Below the pieces are notes generated by a model, which was given only the letters and a program-made list of their open reading frames with translations, made no database searches and was not told where the DNA came from. Position numbers and translations under genes: made by a program. Shown in pieces: positions 33,275-40,453 of a stretch of DNA of 64,000 bases; position 1 is the first letter of the stretch, and the number at the start of each line of letters is the position of its first letter. The DNA comes from Pseudoduganella guangdongensis (GTDB taxonomy: Bacteria; Pseudomonadota; Gammaproteobacteria; Burkholderiales; Burkholderiaceae_D), in contig NZ_WWCJ01000007.1 of NCBI RefSeq assembly GCF_009857475.1, positions 124,001 through 188,000 of the forward strand, written 5' to 3'.

Positions 33275-33491
33275 AGTTGAATGTTTCAGGCTCCATTGAA
33301 CCTCGAAAACACCCCGAAAAGACTCTCCAAAAATCACTCTTGCAAGCGACTTGCCCATCTTCTTCCCATGTGGCGCGCGCACGCCACACCCGGCTTTTGC
33401 CGCAAGCGACATTCCTTTTGCTAGATGTGAAAACCACAACTTTTAGGGAAACGTGGGCATAATACGCAACAAGGCCCGACCCAAAGCGACC
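33275..33491. promoter_or_regulatory. Intergenic region between HxlR and response regulator genes
   Basis: This stretch between diverging genes contains no credible gene. It must hold the promoters of both, but no strong -35/-10 pair stands out; CATAAT at 33458-33463 is a possible -10 element for the plus-strand gene. Confidence 0.35.
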
Positions 33492-34259
33492 ATGTACCTG
33501 ACCAGCGACGCCCAAGTGCGCAATATCCTCATCGTGGACGATTCCGCGTTTGAGCAGCGTATGCTTGTGGATTTATTGAGCGAAATGCCTTACCGGGTAT
33601 CGGTGGCATTCAATGGCGAGCAGGGCTACCAGTTGGCCTTGTCCGGCCAGCCCGACCTGATCCTGCTGGATGTGCGCATGCCGAATATGGACGGCTACAC
33701 CTGCTGCCGTTTGCTGAAAGCGAATCCGGCCACGCGCGACATCCCGATTATTTTCCTGAGCGGCACCGAGGCGGTGGAAGACCGCATCATGGGCCTGCAG
33801 ATCGGCGCCGTTGATTTTGTCAGCAAGCCCTTCACGCCGGGCGAACTGGCGGCGCGCATCCACGTGCACCTGAACCTGATGCGGCGGCCGCCGCTGGAAG
33901 GGCCGTCCGCTGCCGAGGACGACACCGAATCGGTCATCGTCAACGCGGCCAAGCGCCTGATCTACGACAACCTGGCCGCCCTGCCCGGCCTGGCGGAAAT
34001 CGCCGCCAGCGTGGGCACCTACCGTGAAAAGCTCAACCAGCTGTTCCGCACCCACACCGGCCTGACGGTATTTGCCTTTATCCGCGAAGCGCGTATCCAG
34101 CGCGGCATGCAGATGCTGCGCGAAACCGATATGGACGTGCAGGATATCGCGCTGCTGCTGGGCTTTGCCAATGCCGGCAATTTTGCCACCGCCTTCCGCG
34201 AACGATTGGGCGTGACACCCAGCAGCTACCGTTCCTCAATCGTTAAAACTTGTGATTGA
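33492..34259 (+). CDS. Response regulator with AraC-type DNA-binding domain
   Basis: The product has 255 residues. A receiver domain (about 8-125) shows the acidic pair DD, phosphoacceptor Asp60 (LLDVRMPNMDGY) and a Lys in SKPF. An AraC-type double helix-turn-helix (about 155-250) carries the family pattern MQMLRETDMDVQDIALLLGFANAGNFATAFRERLGVTPSSYR. It should bind DNA when phosphorylated. No histidine kinase gene is adjacent, so it is an orphan. The ATG at 33492 is chosen for domain length; a GTG 13 codons upstream with a weak AGGG site is an alternative. It converges on, and overlaps by 17 bases, the TonB-dependent receptor gene. Confidence 0.9.
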   Translation: MYLTSDAQVRNILIVDDSAFEQRMLVDLLSEMPYRVSVAFNGEQGYQLALSGQPDLILLDVRMPNMDGYTCCRLLKANPATRDIPIIFLSGTEAVEDRIMGLQIGAVDFVSKPFTPGELAARIHVHLNLMRRPPLEGPSAAEDDTESVIVNAAKRLIYDNLAALPGLAEIAASVGTYREKLNQLFRTHTGLTVFAFIREARIQRGMQMLRETDMDVQDIALLLGFANAGNFATAFRERLGVTPSSYRSSIVKTCD

Positions 34260-36804
34260 GTTTGATTGAAGCGAAGCGGCCGCGCGGGTCGGCTTGCGTG
34301 TAGTCGAAGAAGGCGAACGAGCTGTCCCACGACGGTTTGCGATCGAACAGGTTGGTCACGATCAGGTTCACGCTGGTGGCGGCGCTGATCTTGTAGCCCA
34401 CATTCAGATCCACGGTGGCCACCGGTTTCACGTGCTCACCGGCGCGGGTGGTCTGGTCGTAGCCGTCAACAAAATTCCATGCCGCGTTGCTGGTCCACTG
34501 GCCCAGTTCCCAGGTGGCGCTGGTGGTGCCGCGCCATTTCGGGATCGAGCCGAAGTAGTTGGTGCCGGCGCCGTTGGTCAGCGCGGCGCCGGTCGACAAC
34601 GGCTGCGAGAACTTGAAGACGCGGCTCAGCTGCGCGTTCAGGGTCACGTTGCCGTAGCTGGTTTTCGGCAGCTTGTGGCGCAGGTCAAGGTCGATGCCGG
34701 TGGTCAGGCGCTCGCCCTGGTTGGCGTACTGGCGGTACAAGGTCAGGATGCGGCCTTGCGCGTCGCGCACAACCTTCTCCGGCTGGTTTTTCTCATTGGC
34801 CAGGATGGTATCGGCGCTTTCGGTGCCGATCACGCCCTTGGTGCGGATACGGTAAAAGTCTACGCCCACGCTGGTGTTGGACGATGGCGCCAGCACCACG
34901 CCGAAGTTGAAGTTATTCGAGCGCTCCGGCGACAGCTCGGTATTGGCCACGGTCAGGTTGGTGATGCCGCGCGGCTGGGTCGGCGTGATCGGATCCAGCT
35001 TGTCGATCACGGAGCCGTAGCTGACCGAAGTCGAGTTGGTGATTTCCGGCAGCGACGGGGCACGGAAGCCGCGCGAAACGGTGCCGCGCACCAGCAGCCA
35101 CGGGGCAGCCTGGTAGCGCACGCTGGCTTTCGGCGAGAAGGCGGAACCGAAGTCGTTGTAATGGTCGGCGCGGCCGGCCAGATTGACGGTCAGGTCTTTC
35201 AGCACCGGCACATTGAATTCGGCGAAGGCGGCGCTCACGTCGCGCTTACCCTTGATGATATTGATGGCCGGGCGCAGCTCGGTGCCGGACAGCACGGCGG
35301 TCGACGTGTTGGAGTCCATCTCCTCCTGGCGCCATTGGCCGCCGAAGGCGAAGCCCAGCGCGCCGGCCGGCAGTTGCAGCAGTTCCTTCGAAGCGTTGAA
35401 GTCAACCACGCTCAGCGAGGCTTCCGCCGGACGCAGGGTGGACAGGCGCAGGCGGTTGCGCACTGCTTCGCTGTTTTTCGACTGGTCGGCAAAGTTATAG
35501 CTGCCTTCGGCCAGCACTTTCTCGAACTCGTAGCGGTTGACGAAGTTCTGCACGGTTTCTTTCAGCTTGCTGCCGGAGCGGGCGACGGAAGCGTCGTAGT
35601 CCCAGCCATTCCAGCTGCCCTTGATACCGGTCAGCACGCGGTAGAAGTCCACCTTGTCCTGCTTCATGCGCGCGCCCAGGTCGAACAGGGTGGCGGTGAA
35701 AGCTTGCGGCGCGTTGGTGCTGTTGTTCGGGTGGCCCACCGGCAGCAGCACATTGATGTTGTCCAGCGCCTGTTTGGAGTTGTTCCATGCGCGCAGGCCG
35801 CTGCCCACGGTCAGCGGCGCGCCGAAGGTTTGCTCGGCCCACGAGTAGCCGTACAGGCCTTCCGCGTAGGCTTCGGTATTTTCGTTCAGCTTCAGGGTGC
35901 CGCGCAGCGACGCATGCGCGCGCTCCACGCCCGGGATCAGGGTGCGGTAATCGGCCGCGTTATAGGCCAGCACGCTGCCGCTCTTGCCCGGGGTGATGTC
36001 GCCGTAGTTCTGGATCTGCAGCGGGCCTTGCACGCCGCCCAGCAGCTTGGTCGGGTCGGAGGTGCCGTAGTAGTTGGTCGGCACCCAGCCCAGCGTGCCG
36101 TTCGGATTGCCGCGGAAGTCGCTGCTGCGCAGCCAGGACACATCGCTTTGCTGCAGTTTGTCGCGCTTCTGGCCGTCCAGGGAGAAGACCACGCTCCAGC
36201 CTTTGTCATCCAGGCTGCCAAAGCCGGTCTGCAGCGCGAAGCTGCGCTCCAGCTGGCCGGTGCCTTCGGTGGAGGAGCCCACTTGCGCGCTCACTTCGGT
36301 GCCGGTGAACTCTTTATACAGGATGATGTTGACCACGCCGGCCACCGCGTCCGAACCGTACACGGACGAGGCGCCGTCCTTCAGCACTTCAATACGCTGC
36401 ACGGCGGCCATTGGCAGCGAGTTCAGGTCGACGAACACTTCCTGCAGGTTCTGCGCGGTGGCATAGGACGAGACGCGCTTGCCGTTCACCAGGATCAGGG
36501 TATTGCGCTGTGCCAGGCCGCGCAGCGACAGGCCCGAGGTGCCGGCCGAGAAGGAGCCGGTGTACTGCTCGTTGTAGCTGTTGCCGCTGTTGGCGGAAAT
36601 GGTGCGCAGAATATCGGAGATGGTCACCTTGCCGGTGGCGGCCAGTTCCTTGGCCGTCAGCACTTGCACGGCGCTGGCGCCTTCCTTCTGGGTGGTGCGG
36701 ATGTTCGAACCGGTAACAACAACGCGGGTCAGTTCTTCCTGGGCGACAGCGACTTGCGGGAATGCGGCGGCAATGGCCAGGGTAATGCTCAACGGCTTGA
36801 TCAT
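34243..36804 (-). CDS. TonB-dependent outer-membrane receptor
   Basis: The product has 853 residues. A signal peptide (about 1-21) precedes a short segment with a TonB-box-like VVVTGSNI. A plug domain follows (about 40-165, with LILVNGKRVSSY, VFVDLNSLP, RIEVLKDGASSVYGSDAVAGVVNIIL), then a large barrel ending in a terminal Phe (IKLNHKF). It imports an unidentified ligand using the Ton system. The start has AAGGAAG directly upstream. A 24-residue Cys-containing peptide ORF sits 77 bases before it on the same transcript. Ligand class cannot be read from the sequence; a sulfur-containing substrate is suggested only by that leader. It overlaps the converging AraC-type gene. Confidence 0.93.
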   Translation of the reverse strand: MIKPLSITLAIAAAFPQVAVAQEELTRVVVTGSNIRTTQKEGASAVQVLTAKELAATGKVTISDILRTISANSGNSYNEQYTGSFSAGTSGLSLRGLAQRNTLILVNGKRVSSYATAQNLQEVFVDLNSLPMAAVQRIEVLKDGASSVYGSDAVAGVVNIILYKEFTGTEVSAQVGSSTEGTGQLERSFALQTGFGSLDDKGWSVVFSLDGQKRDKLQQSDVSWLRSSDFRGNPNGTLGWVPTNYYGTSDPTKLLGGVQGPLQIQNYGDITPGKSGSVLAYNAADYRTLIPGVERAHASLRGTLKLNENTEAYAEGLYGYSWAEQTFGAPLTVGSGLRAWNNSKQALDNINVLLPVGHPNNSTNAPQAFTATLFDLGARMKQDKVDFYRVLTGIKGSWNGWDYDASVARSGSKLKETVQNFVNRYEFEKVLAEGSYNFADQSKNSEAVRNRLRLSTLRPAEASLSVVDFNASKELLQLPAGALGFAFGGQWRQEEMDSNTSTAVLSGTELRPAINIIKGKRDVSAAFAEFNVPVLKDLTVNLAGRADHYNDFGSAFSPKASVRYQAAPWLLVRGTVSRGFRAPSLPEITNSTSVSYGSVIDKLDPITPTQPRGITNLTVANTELSPERSNNFNFGVVLAPSSNTSVGVDFYRIRTKGVIGTESADTILANEKNQPEKVVRDAQGRILTLYRQYANQGERLTTGIDLDLRHKLPKTSYGNVTLNAQLSRVFKFSQPLSTGAALTNGAGTNYFGSIPKWRGTTSATWELGQWTSNAAWNFVDGYDQTTRAGEHVKPVATVDLNVGYKISAATSVNLIVTNLFDRKPSWDSSFAFFDYTQADPRGRFASIKLNHKF

Positions 36805-36881
36805 GGTCTTCCTTCTTGGGGTGTACGACGCCCTGGCTGCGCGTGGCGGCCGAGGCTTGCGGTATTACGGGGATGGGCTAC

Positions 36882-36956
36882 TTAACAGCGGCACATGTTC
36901 TGCGCCATGCAGAGCATGTAGATGGTGTGGCGGCGGTGGACAACTGGCGTTTTCAT
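36882..36956 (-). CDS. Candidate 24-residue Cys-containing leader peptide upstream of the TonB receptor
   Basis: A 25-codon ORF starts MKTPVVHRRH and ends MCRC then TAA, with three Cys in the last nine residues. The arrangement (double Arg, then a hydrophobic helix, then a Cys-rich end just before the stop) recalls known short leader peptides that sense cysteine supply in other bacteria. No ribosome site precedes it. A promoter at 36963-36991 would place the transcript start at the A of the ATG, implying a leaderless message. The ORF lies in the 5' leader of the receptor mRNA. It was not in a standard gene-length class, so coding status is inferred. Confidence 0.5.
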   Translation of the reverse strand: MKTPVVHRRHTIYMLCMAQNMCRC

Positions 36957-36962
36957 GAGGCA

Positions 36963-36991
36963 ACTATAACGCCGGCCTTTCATTTCTGAAA
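36963..36991 (-). promoter_or_regulatory. Candidate promoter for the leader peptide and TonB receptor
   Basis: On the minus strand, TTTCAG (36986-36991) and TATAGT (36963-36968) are separated by 17 bases. The -10 match is good and the -35 weak. Six bases separate the -10 element from the leader ATG, so transcription would begin at about the first base of that codon. Confidence 0.45.
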
Positions 36992-37019
36992 CTAATTAAA
37001 ACTCAGACCTATATGCATT

Positions 37020-37048
37020 TTGAATATATAGACAGGCCTGTCTACATT
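37020..37048 (+). promoter_or_regulatory. Candidate promoter of the BlaI/M56 operon
   Basis: TTGAAT (37020-37025) and TACATT (37043-37048) are spaced by 17 bases, and the interval is filled by a perfect 16-base palindrome. This is the classical layout for a promoter blocked by a dimeric repressor. Confidence 0.5.
37029..37044. promoter_or_regulatory. Candidate BlaI-family operator 1 (perfect 16-base palindrome)
   Basis: TAGACAGGCCTGTCTA is a perfect palindrome located between the -35 and -10 elements upstream of the BlaI-type gene. BlaI/MecI/CopY repressors bind short dyads of this kind and usually repress their own operon. Confidence 0.65.
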
Positions 37049-37080
37049 TCGCCACAGGAGAATCATCAAAGTATACATCT

Positions 37081-37101
37081 CTGTCTAGACAGGCTATTCT
37101 A
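37081..37101. promoter_or_regulatory. Candidate BlaI-family operator 2
   Basis: The 16 bases at 37086-37101 match operator 1 at 13 positions and lie exactly 57 bases from it in the same orientation. They overlap a perfect 12-base palindrome (CTGTCTAGACAG, 37081-37092). The site is 26 bases upstream of the BlaI-type start codon. Confidence 0.55.
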
Positions 37102-37126
37102 CATAAAACGTTATAAGGAAATAAAC

Positions 37127-37510
37127 ATGGCTAGCATTCCGAAACCCACTCCAGCCGAGCTGGAACTGCTGCAAGCGATCTGGCCGATCGGCTCCGCCAC
37201 CGCCAAACAGGTGCATGAAGCGATGCTGGCCGAAAAGCCCGACCTGGCCTACGGCGCCGTCTTGCGCCTGATGCAGATCATGCACGGCAAAGGCCTGCTG
37301 ATCCGCGACGAGAGCCAGCGCTCCCACGTCTACGCCCCCGCCGTGGCGCGCGAAGCAATGCAGGGCAATATGCTGCAGGACCTGCTGCAGCGCGCTTTCG
37401 CCGGTTCCGCCAAGGCCCTGGTGCTGGCGGCGCTGAAAAGCGGCATCTCCAAAAAAGAGCGTGCCGAAATCGAAGAACTGCTGAAACAGGAGGACAAGCC
37501 GCATGACTGA
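37127..37510 (+). CDS. BlaI/MecI/CopY-family transcriptional repressor
   Basis: The product has 127 residues. A winged-helix DNA-binding domain (about 5-80, with ELELLQAIWPIGSATAKQVHEAM and AYGAVLRLMQIMHGKGLLIRDE) precedes a C-terminal dimerisation helix region (about 85-120). These repressors are cleaved or released by a BlaR1-like membrane peptidase. The ATG has AAGGAA about six bases upstream. The M56 peptidase gene starts eight bases before this gene ends, so the two are coupled. Two palindromic sites upstream are its likely operators. No beta-lactamase gene follows; the regulated genes encode TonB-domain and SIMPL proteins. Confidence 0.93.
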   Translation: MASIPKPTPAELELLQAIWPIGSATAKQVHEAMLAEKPDLAYGAVLRLMQIMHGKGLLIRDESQRSHVYAPAVAREAMQGNMLQDLLQRAFAGSAKALVLAALKSGISKKERAEIEELLKQEDKPHD

Positions 37511-38747
37511 CATCATCCAGGCCGCCGGCTGGGCCCTGATCCACTTCCTGTGGCAAGGCGCGCTGCTCGGCCTTGGCGCCGCCATCCTGCTGCGCCTGAT
37601 GCGCGGCTCCCGCCCCGGCGCCCGCTACACCGTCGCTTGCGCCGCGCTGCTGGCCTGCCTGCTATGGCCAGCGTATGAATTTGCGGCGGCGCTGCAGTCC
37701 GGCTCAGGTAAGCTGCAAATCCTGGCGCAGTCGGCCGTCGACGGCATCTACCCGCATAGCGAACTGCTGGCCGGCATCGACAACCGCCTGCCCCTGCTGG
37801 TGGCCACCTGGCTGGCCTGCGTTGGCGCCCTGACGCTACGCAGCGCCTTCGGCCTGGCCTGGATCGCCCGCGCCCGCCGTACCGGCGGCCGCAACACGCA
37901 CTGGCAACAGCGCCTGTCGCAGCTGGCGGCGCGCCTCGGCATCCGGCGCGAAGTCAGCCTGCGCATCGTGGAAACGCTGGCCAGCCCAATTACCGCCGGC
38001 TGGTGGCGCCCGGTGGTGCTGATGCCGGCCGCGCTGGTGGCGCGCATGCCGCCGGAACTGCTGGAAGCCCTGCTGGCGCACGAACTGGCCCATGTGCGAC
38101 GCCACGACTTCCTGGTCAACCTGCTGCAGAACGTGGTCGAGATCCTGCTGTTCTACCACCCTGCCGTGTGGTGGCTGTCGCGCCGCATCCGCCACGAGCG
38201 CGAGCTGGTGGCCGACAGCATCGCCGCCGGCCTGACCGGCGAACCGCGCCGCCTGGCACTGGCCCTGTCCGAGCTGGAAAAGATGCAATTCGCCAGCCAG
38301 CGCCTGGCCCTCGCAGCCGATGGCGGCGACCTGGCGCAGCGCATCCGCCAACTGGTGCTGCCGGCGCAGCAGCGCGGCAACTGGAAAGCCGTTTTCGCCA
38401 CGCTCGGCCTGGCAGCGGCCTGCCTGTCCGGCTACGCCAACGCACGCGGCGAAGCCAGCCTGCCGGCCGCCCGCACACCCGCCGTGGTGAACTTTAGTAC
38501 CTGCAGCAAGCCGCACTGGCCTAAACGGGATCTGAAGGCTGGCCACACCGGCACCGTCACGCTGGCGTTCAACGTCAGCACCAGCGGCGCCGTGATCGGC
38601 TCGCGCGTAGTCCATTCCAGCGGCCACCCCGGCCTGGACCAGGCCGCACGCGCCGGCATCGAGAAATGCCATTTCATCCCGGCCAAGCTGCGCGGCAAAC
38701 CCATCGCCACCTGGCAACAGATGCAGTACGTCTGGACCCTTGAATAA
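37503..38747 (+). CDS. M56 (BlaR1-like) membrane metallopeptidase fused to a TonB C-terminal domain
   Basis: The product has 414 residues. Membrane segments lie near 5-30, 42-60 and 98-120 before the peptidase core. The zinc motif HELAH (His193, Glu194, His197) is followed by the helix FYHPAVWWLSRRIRHERELVADS that carries the third ligand, and a further membrane segment near residue 300. In place of a penicillin-binding sensor, the C-terminus (about 325-414) is a TonB-C-like domain with Cys residues in FSTCSKPHWP and IEKCHF. It probably senses an envelope signal and inactivates the BlaI-type repressor. The start overlaps the repressor gene by eight bases. Confidence 0.9.
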   Translation: MTDIIQAAGWALIHFLWQGALLGLGAAILLRLMRGSRPGARYTVACAALLACLLWPAYEFAAALQSGSGKLQILAQSAVDGIYPHSELLAGIDNRLPLLVATWLACVGALTLRSAFGLAWIARARRTGGRNTHWQQRLSQLAARLGIRREVSLRIVETLASPITAGWWRPVVLMPAALVARMPPELLEALLAHELAHVRRHDFLVNLLQNVVEILLFYHPAVWWLSRRIRHERELVADSIAAGLTGEPRRLALALSELEKMQFASQRLALAADGGDLAQRIRQLVLPAQQRGNWKAVFATLGLAAACLSGYANARGEASLPAARTPAVVNFSTCSKPHWPKRDLKAGHTGTVTLAFNVSTSGAVIGSRVVHSSGHPGLDQAARAGIEKCHFIPAKLRGKPIATWQQMQYVWTLE

Positions 38748-38761
38748 ACAGGAGATCACAC

Positions 38762-39124
38762 ATGAAGCAATTTGCCCATCACTCGCTAGCGACGCTGGCA
38801 ACGCTGGCCAGCGCCATGCTGCTGGCCTTGCCCAGCCAAGCTTCCGCAGCCGCTGAACGCGACGCCGACAAGCCGCGCCCCGTCGTCGACTTTTCATCGT
38901 GCGCCAAGCCAGCCTGGCCGAAAGCCGACCTGGCGGCGCGCCACTCCGGCACGGTCACCCTCAGCTACAGCATCGACAGCCTGGGTAAAGCGGACGCAGG
39001 GACCATCGTCAAATCCTCCGGCCACGCCGGCCTGGACGAAGCGGCACGCAGCGGCATCGCCAAATGCCGCTTCAAGAATGGCCCCGGCGCCGTGCAACTA
39101 CAATACGTCTGGGTCACGGAGTGA
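38762..39124 (+). CDS. Small secreted TonB C-terminal-domain protein
   Basis: The product has 120 residues. A signal peptide (about 1-30, ending ASAAAE) is followed by a single TonB-C-like domain, DFSSCAKPAWPKADL, then a GTVTLSYSID strand and SSGHAGLDEAARSGIAKCRF. It is clearly a paralogue of the sensor end of the preceding M56 protein, including the two Cys. No membrane anchor or proline-rich linker is present, so it cannot work as a standard energy transducer. It follows the M56 gene by 14 bases with an AGGAG site. It may bind the same ligand or compete with the sensor (inference). Confidence 0.88.
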   Translation: MKQFAHHSLATLATLASAMLLALPSQASAAAERDADKPRPVVDFSSCAKPAWPKADLAARHSGTVTLSYSIDSLGKADAGTIVKSSGHAGLDEAARSGIAKCRFKNGPGAVQLQYVWVTE

Positions 39125-39128
39125 GCGC

Positions 39129-39851
39129 ATGAAATTGAACCGCATCATCCCCGCGCTGGCACTGTGCGCCGCCAGCGCCACCTGCAGCGCGCAGGCCGCA
39201 GCGCCCGGACTGCCCGCGCACCCCTTCGTCAGCACCAGCGGCAAAGCGCAGCTGTGGATGCGTCCCGATATTGGCGAACTAAAATTCGAAGCCGGCGCCC
39301 AAAACGCCAGCGTAGAAACCGCCGCCGCCGCATTGCAGGAAACGAGCGCCAGCATCATGCAACTGATGGCCGAACATGGCGTGCAGCCGGAGGACATCGA
39401 AGCGCACGAACTGGATAAGAAGTCCGTGCCGGTCAGCGGCCGCGAGCAGCCCGACTACTCGATGGGCCGCCTGTTCAACGTGCGCATACGCGACCTGGCG
39501 CAGTGGCCCGAGTTAATGGCCAAGCTGGTCGCCATGGACCACATCACCAACATCAACTCTCACTTCGACCGCACTGACGGCGACGACTTGAATACCCAGC
39601 TGATGGCGGCCGCCGCCGACGACGCACGCGGCAAAGCCACCTCCCTCGCCAAGGCCTTCGGCCGCAAGCTCGGCCCGGTGGTAGCCATCGCACGCGGCCC
39701 GCTGGACAAGATCGGCGCGCCTTTCATCCAGCAGCAGCCCGGCAAGGAAACGCGCGGCATCGCGGGTCCGGCCGCCGGCAGCGGCAAATACGCCATTCCC
39801 GACTCCATCCCCTATTCACAGACTGTGAGTGCCATCTTCGTCCTGAAGTAA
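39129..39851 (+). CDS. SIMPL (DUF541) domain protein, periplasmic
   Basis: The product has 240 residues with a signal peptide (about 1-23). The SIMPL domain follows, with VSTSGKAQLWMRPDIGELKFEAGAQ, repeated helical ETSASIMQLMAEHGV and a central YSMGRLFNVRIRDLAQWPELM strand pattern. It ends in a TVSAIFVLK strand typical of the family. SIMPL proteins are periplasmic or outer-membrane associated and are linked to envelope or oxidative stress, without a defined reaction. It is the last gene of the BlaI operon, four bases after the small TonB-domain gene. Expression should therefore follow the BlaI-type repressor. Confidence 0.88.
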   Translation: MKLNRIIPALALCAASATCSAQAAAPGLPAHPFVSTSGKAQLWMRPDIGELKFEAGAQNASVETAAAALQETSASIMQLMAEHGVQPEDIEAHELDKKSVPVSGREQPDYSMGRLFNVRIRDLAQWPELMAKLVAMDHITNINSHFDRTDGDDLNTQLMAAAADDARGKATSLAKAFGRKLGPVVAIARGPLDKIGAPFIQQQPGKETRGIAGPAAGSGKYAIPDSIPYSQTVSAIFVLK

Positions 39852-39886
39852 CGCCACCGCCGAGTGGCGCCATCCGCGCACCACTT

Positions 39887-40453
39887 CTAAACACCCGCCG
39901 CGCGCTGGCGCCGCCAATGGCGCCACGCCACCAGCGCGTTGATCCAGTACGCCACATACAGCGCCGCCGTCAGGTACAGGCCGCGGCTGGCGTACAGCGG
40001 CACCGAGATGGTGTTCACCAGCAGCCATACCGGCCAGTTCTCGATGCGGCGCGCCATCAGCAGCACCTGCGCGATCACGGAAAACATCAGCACCGCCGAA
40101 TCGACAAAGGGCGAATAAGCATTGGTGTAATGGTGCAGCATCAGCCCATACGCCGCCGATGCCGCAATGCCGACCAGCGCCATCCACGCCAGCGTGCCCA
40201 GGCCGGTGGTGCGGATATGCAGCGCCTTGCCATGGTCGCCGCGCAGCCATTGGCGCCAGCCGATCACGCAGGTCACAATGAAGAACAGCTGCAGCGACAC
40301 ATCCGCGTACAACTGCGTGCTGAAGAACAGCACCGCCATCAGCGCACAGCCGATGATGCCCAGCCACCAGGAATGGATGCTGTTGCGGCCAGCGAGGAAG
40401 ATGGACAGCGCCATCACCGCATTGCCGGCAATTTCAAGCGGGCTAATCTCCAT
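39887..40453 (-). CDS. pnuC: Nicotinamide riboside/mononucleotide transporter PnuC
   Basis: PnuC is an inner-membrane facilitator that brings in nicotinamide riboside for NAD salvage. The 188-residue product has about seven membrane segments. It carries family features such as NSIHSWWLGIIGCALMAVLFF near the N-terminus, LQLFFIVTCVIGWRQW, and the late ENWPVWLLVNTISVPLYASRG followed by TAALYVAYWINALVAWRHW. The WxxxG/N-rich pattern and length fit the family. The start overlaps the end of the TPR-methyltransferase gene by 11 bases. No NadR or other salvage gene is adjacent. Confidence 0.9.
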   Translation of the reverse strand: MEISPLEIAGNAVMALSIFLAGRNSIHSWWLGIIGCALMAVLFFSTQLYADVSLQLFFIVTCVIGWRQWLRGDHGKALHIRTTGLGTLAWMALVGIAASAAYGLMLHHYTNAYSPFVDSAVLMFSVIAQVLLMARRIENWPVWLLVNTISVPLYASRGLYLTAALYVAYWINALVAWRHWRRQRAAGV

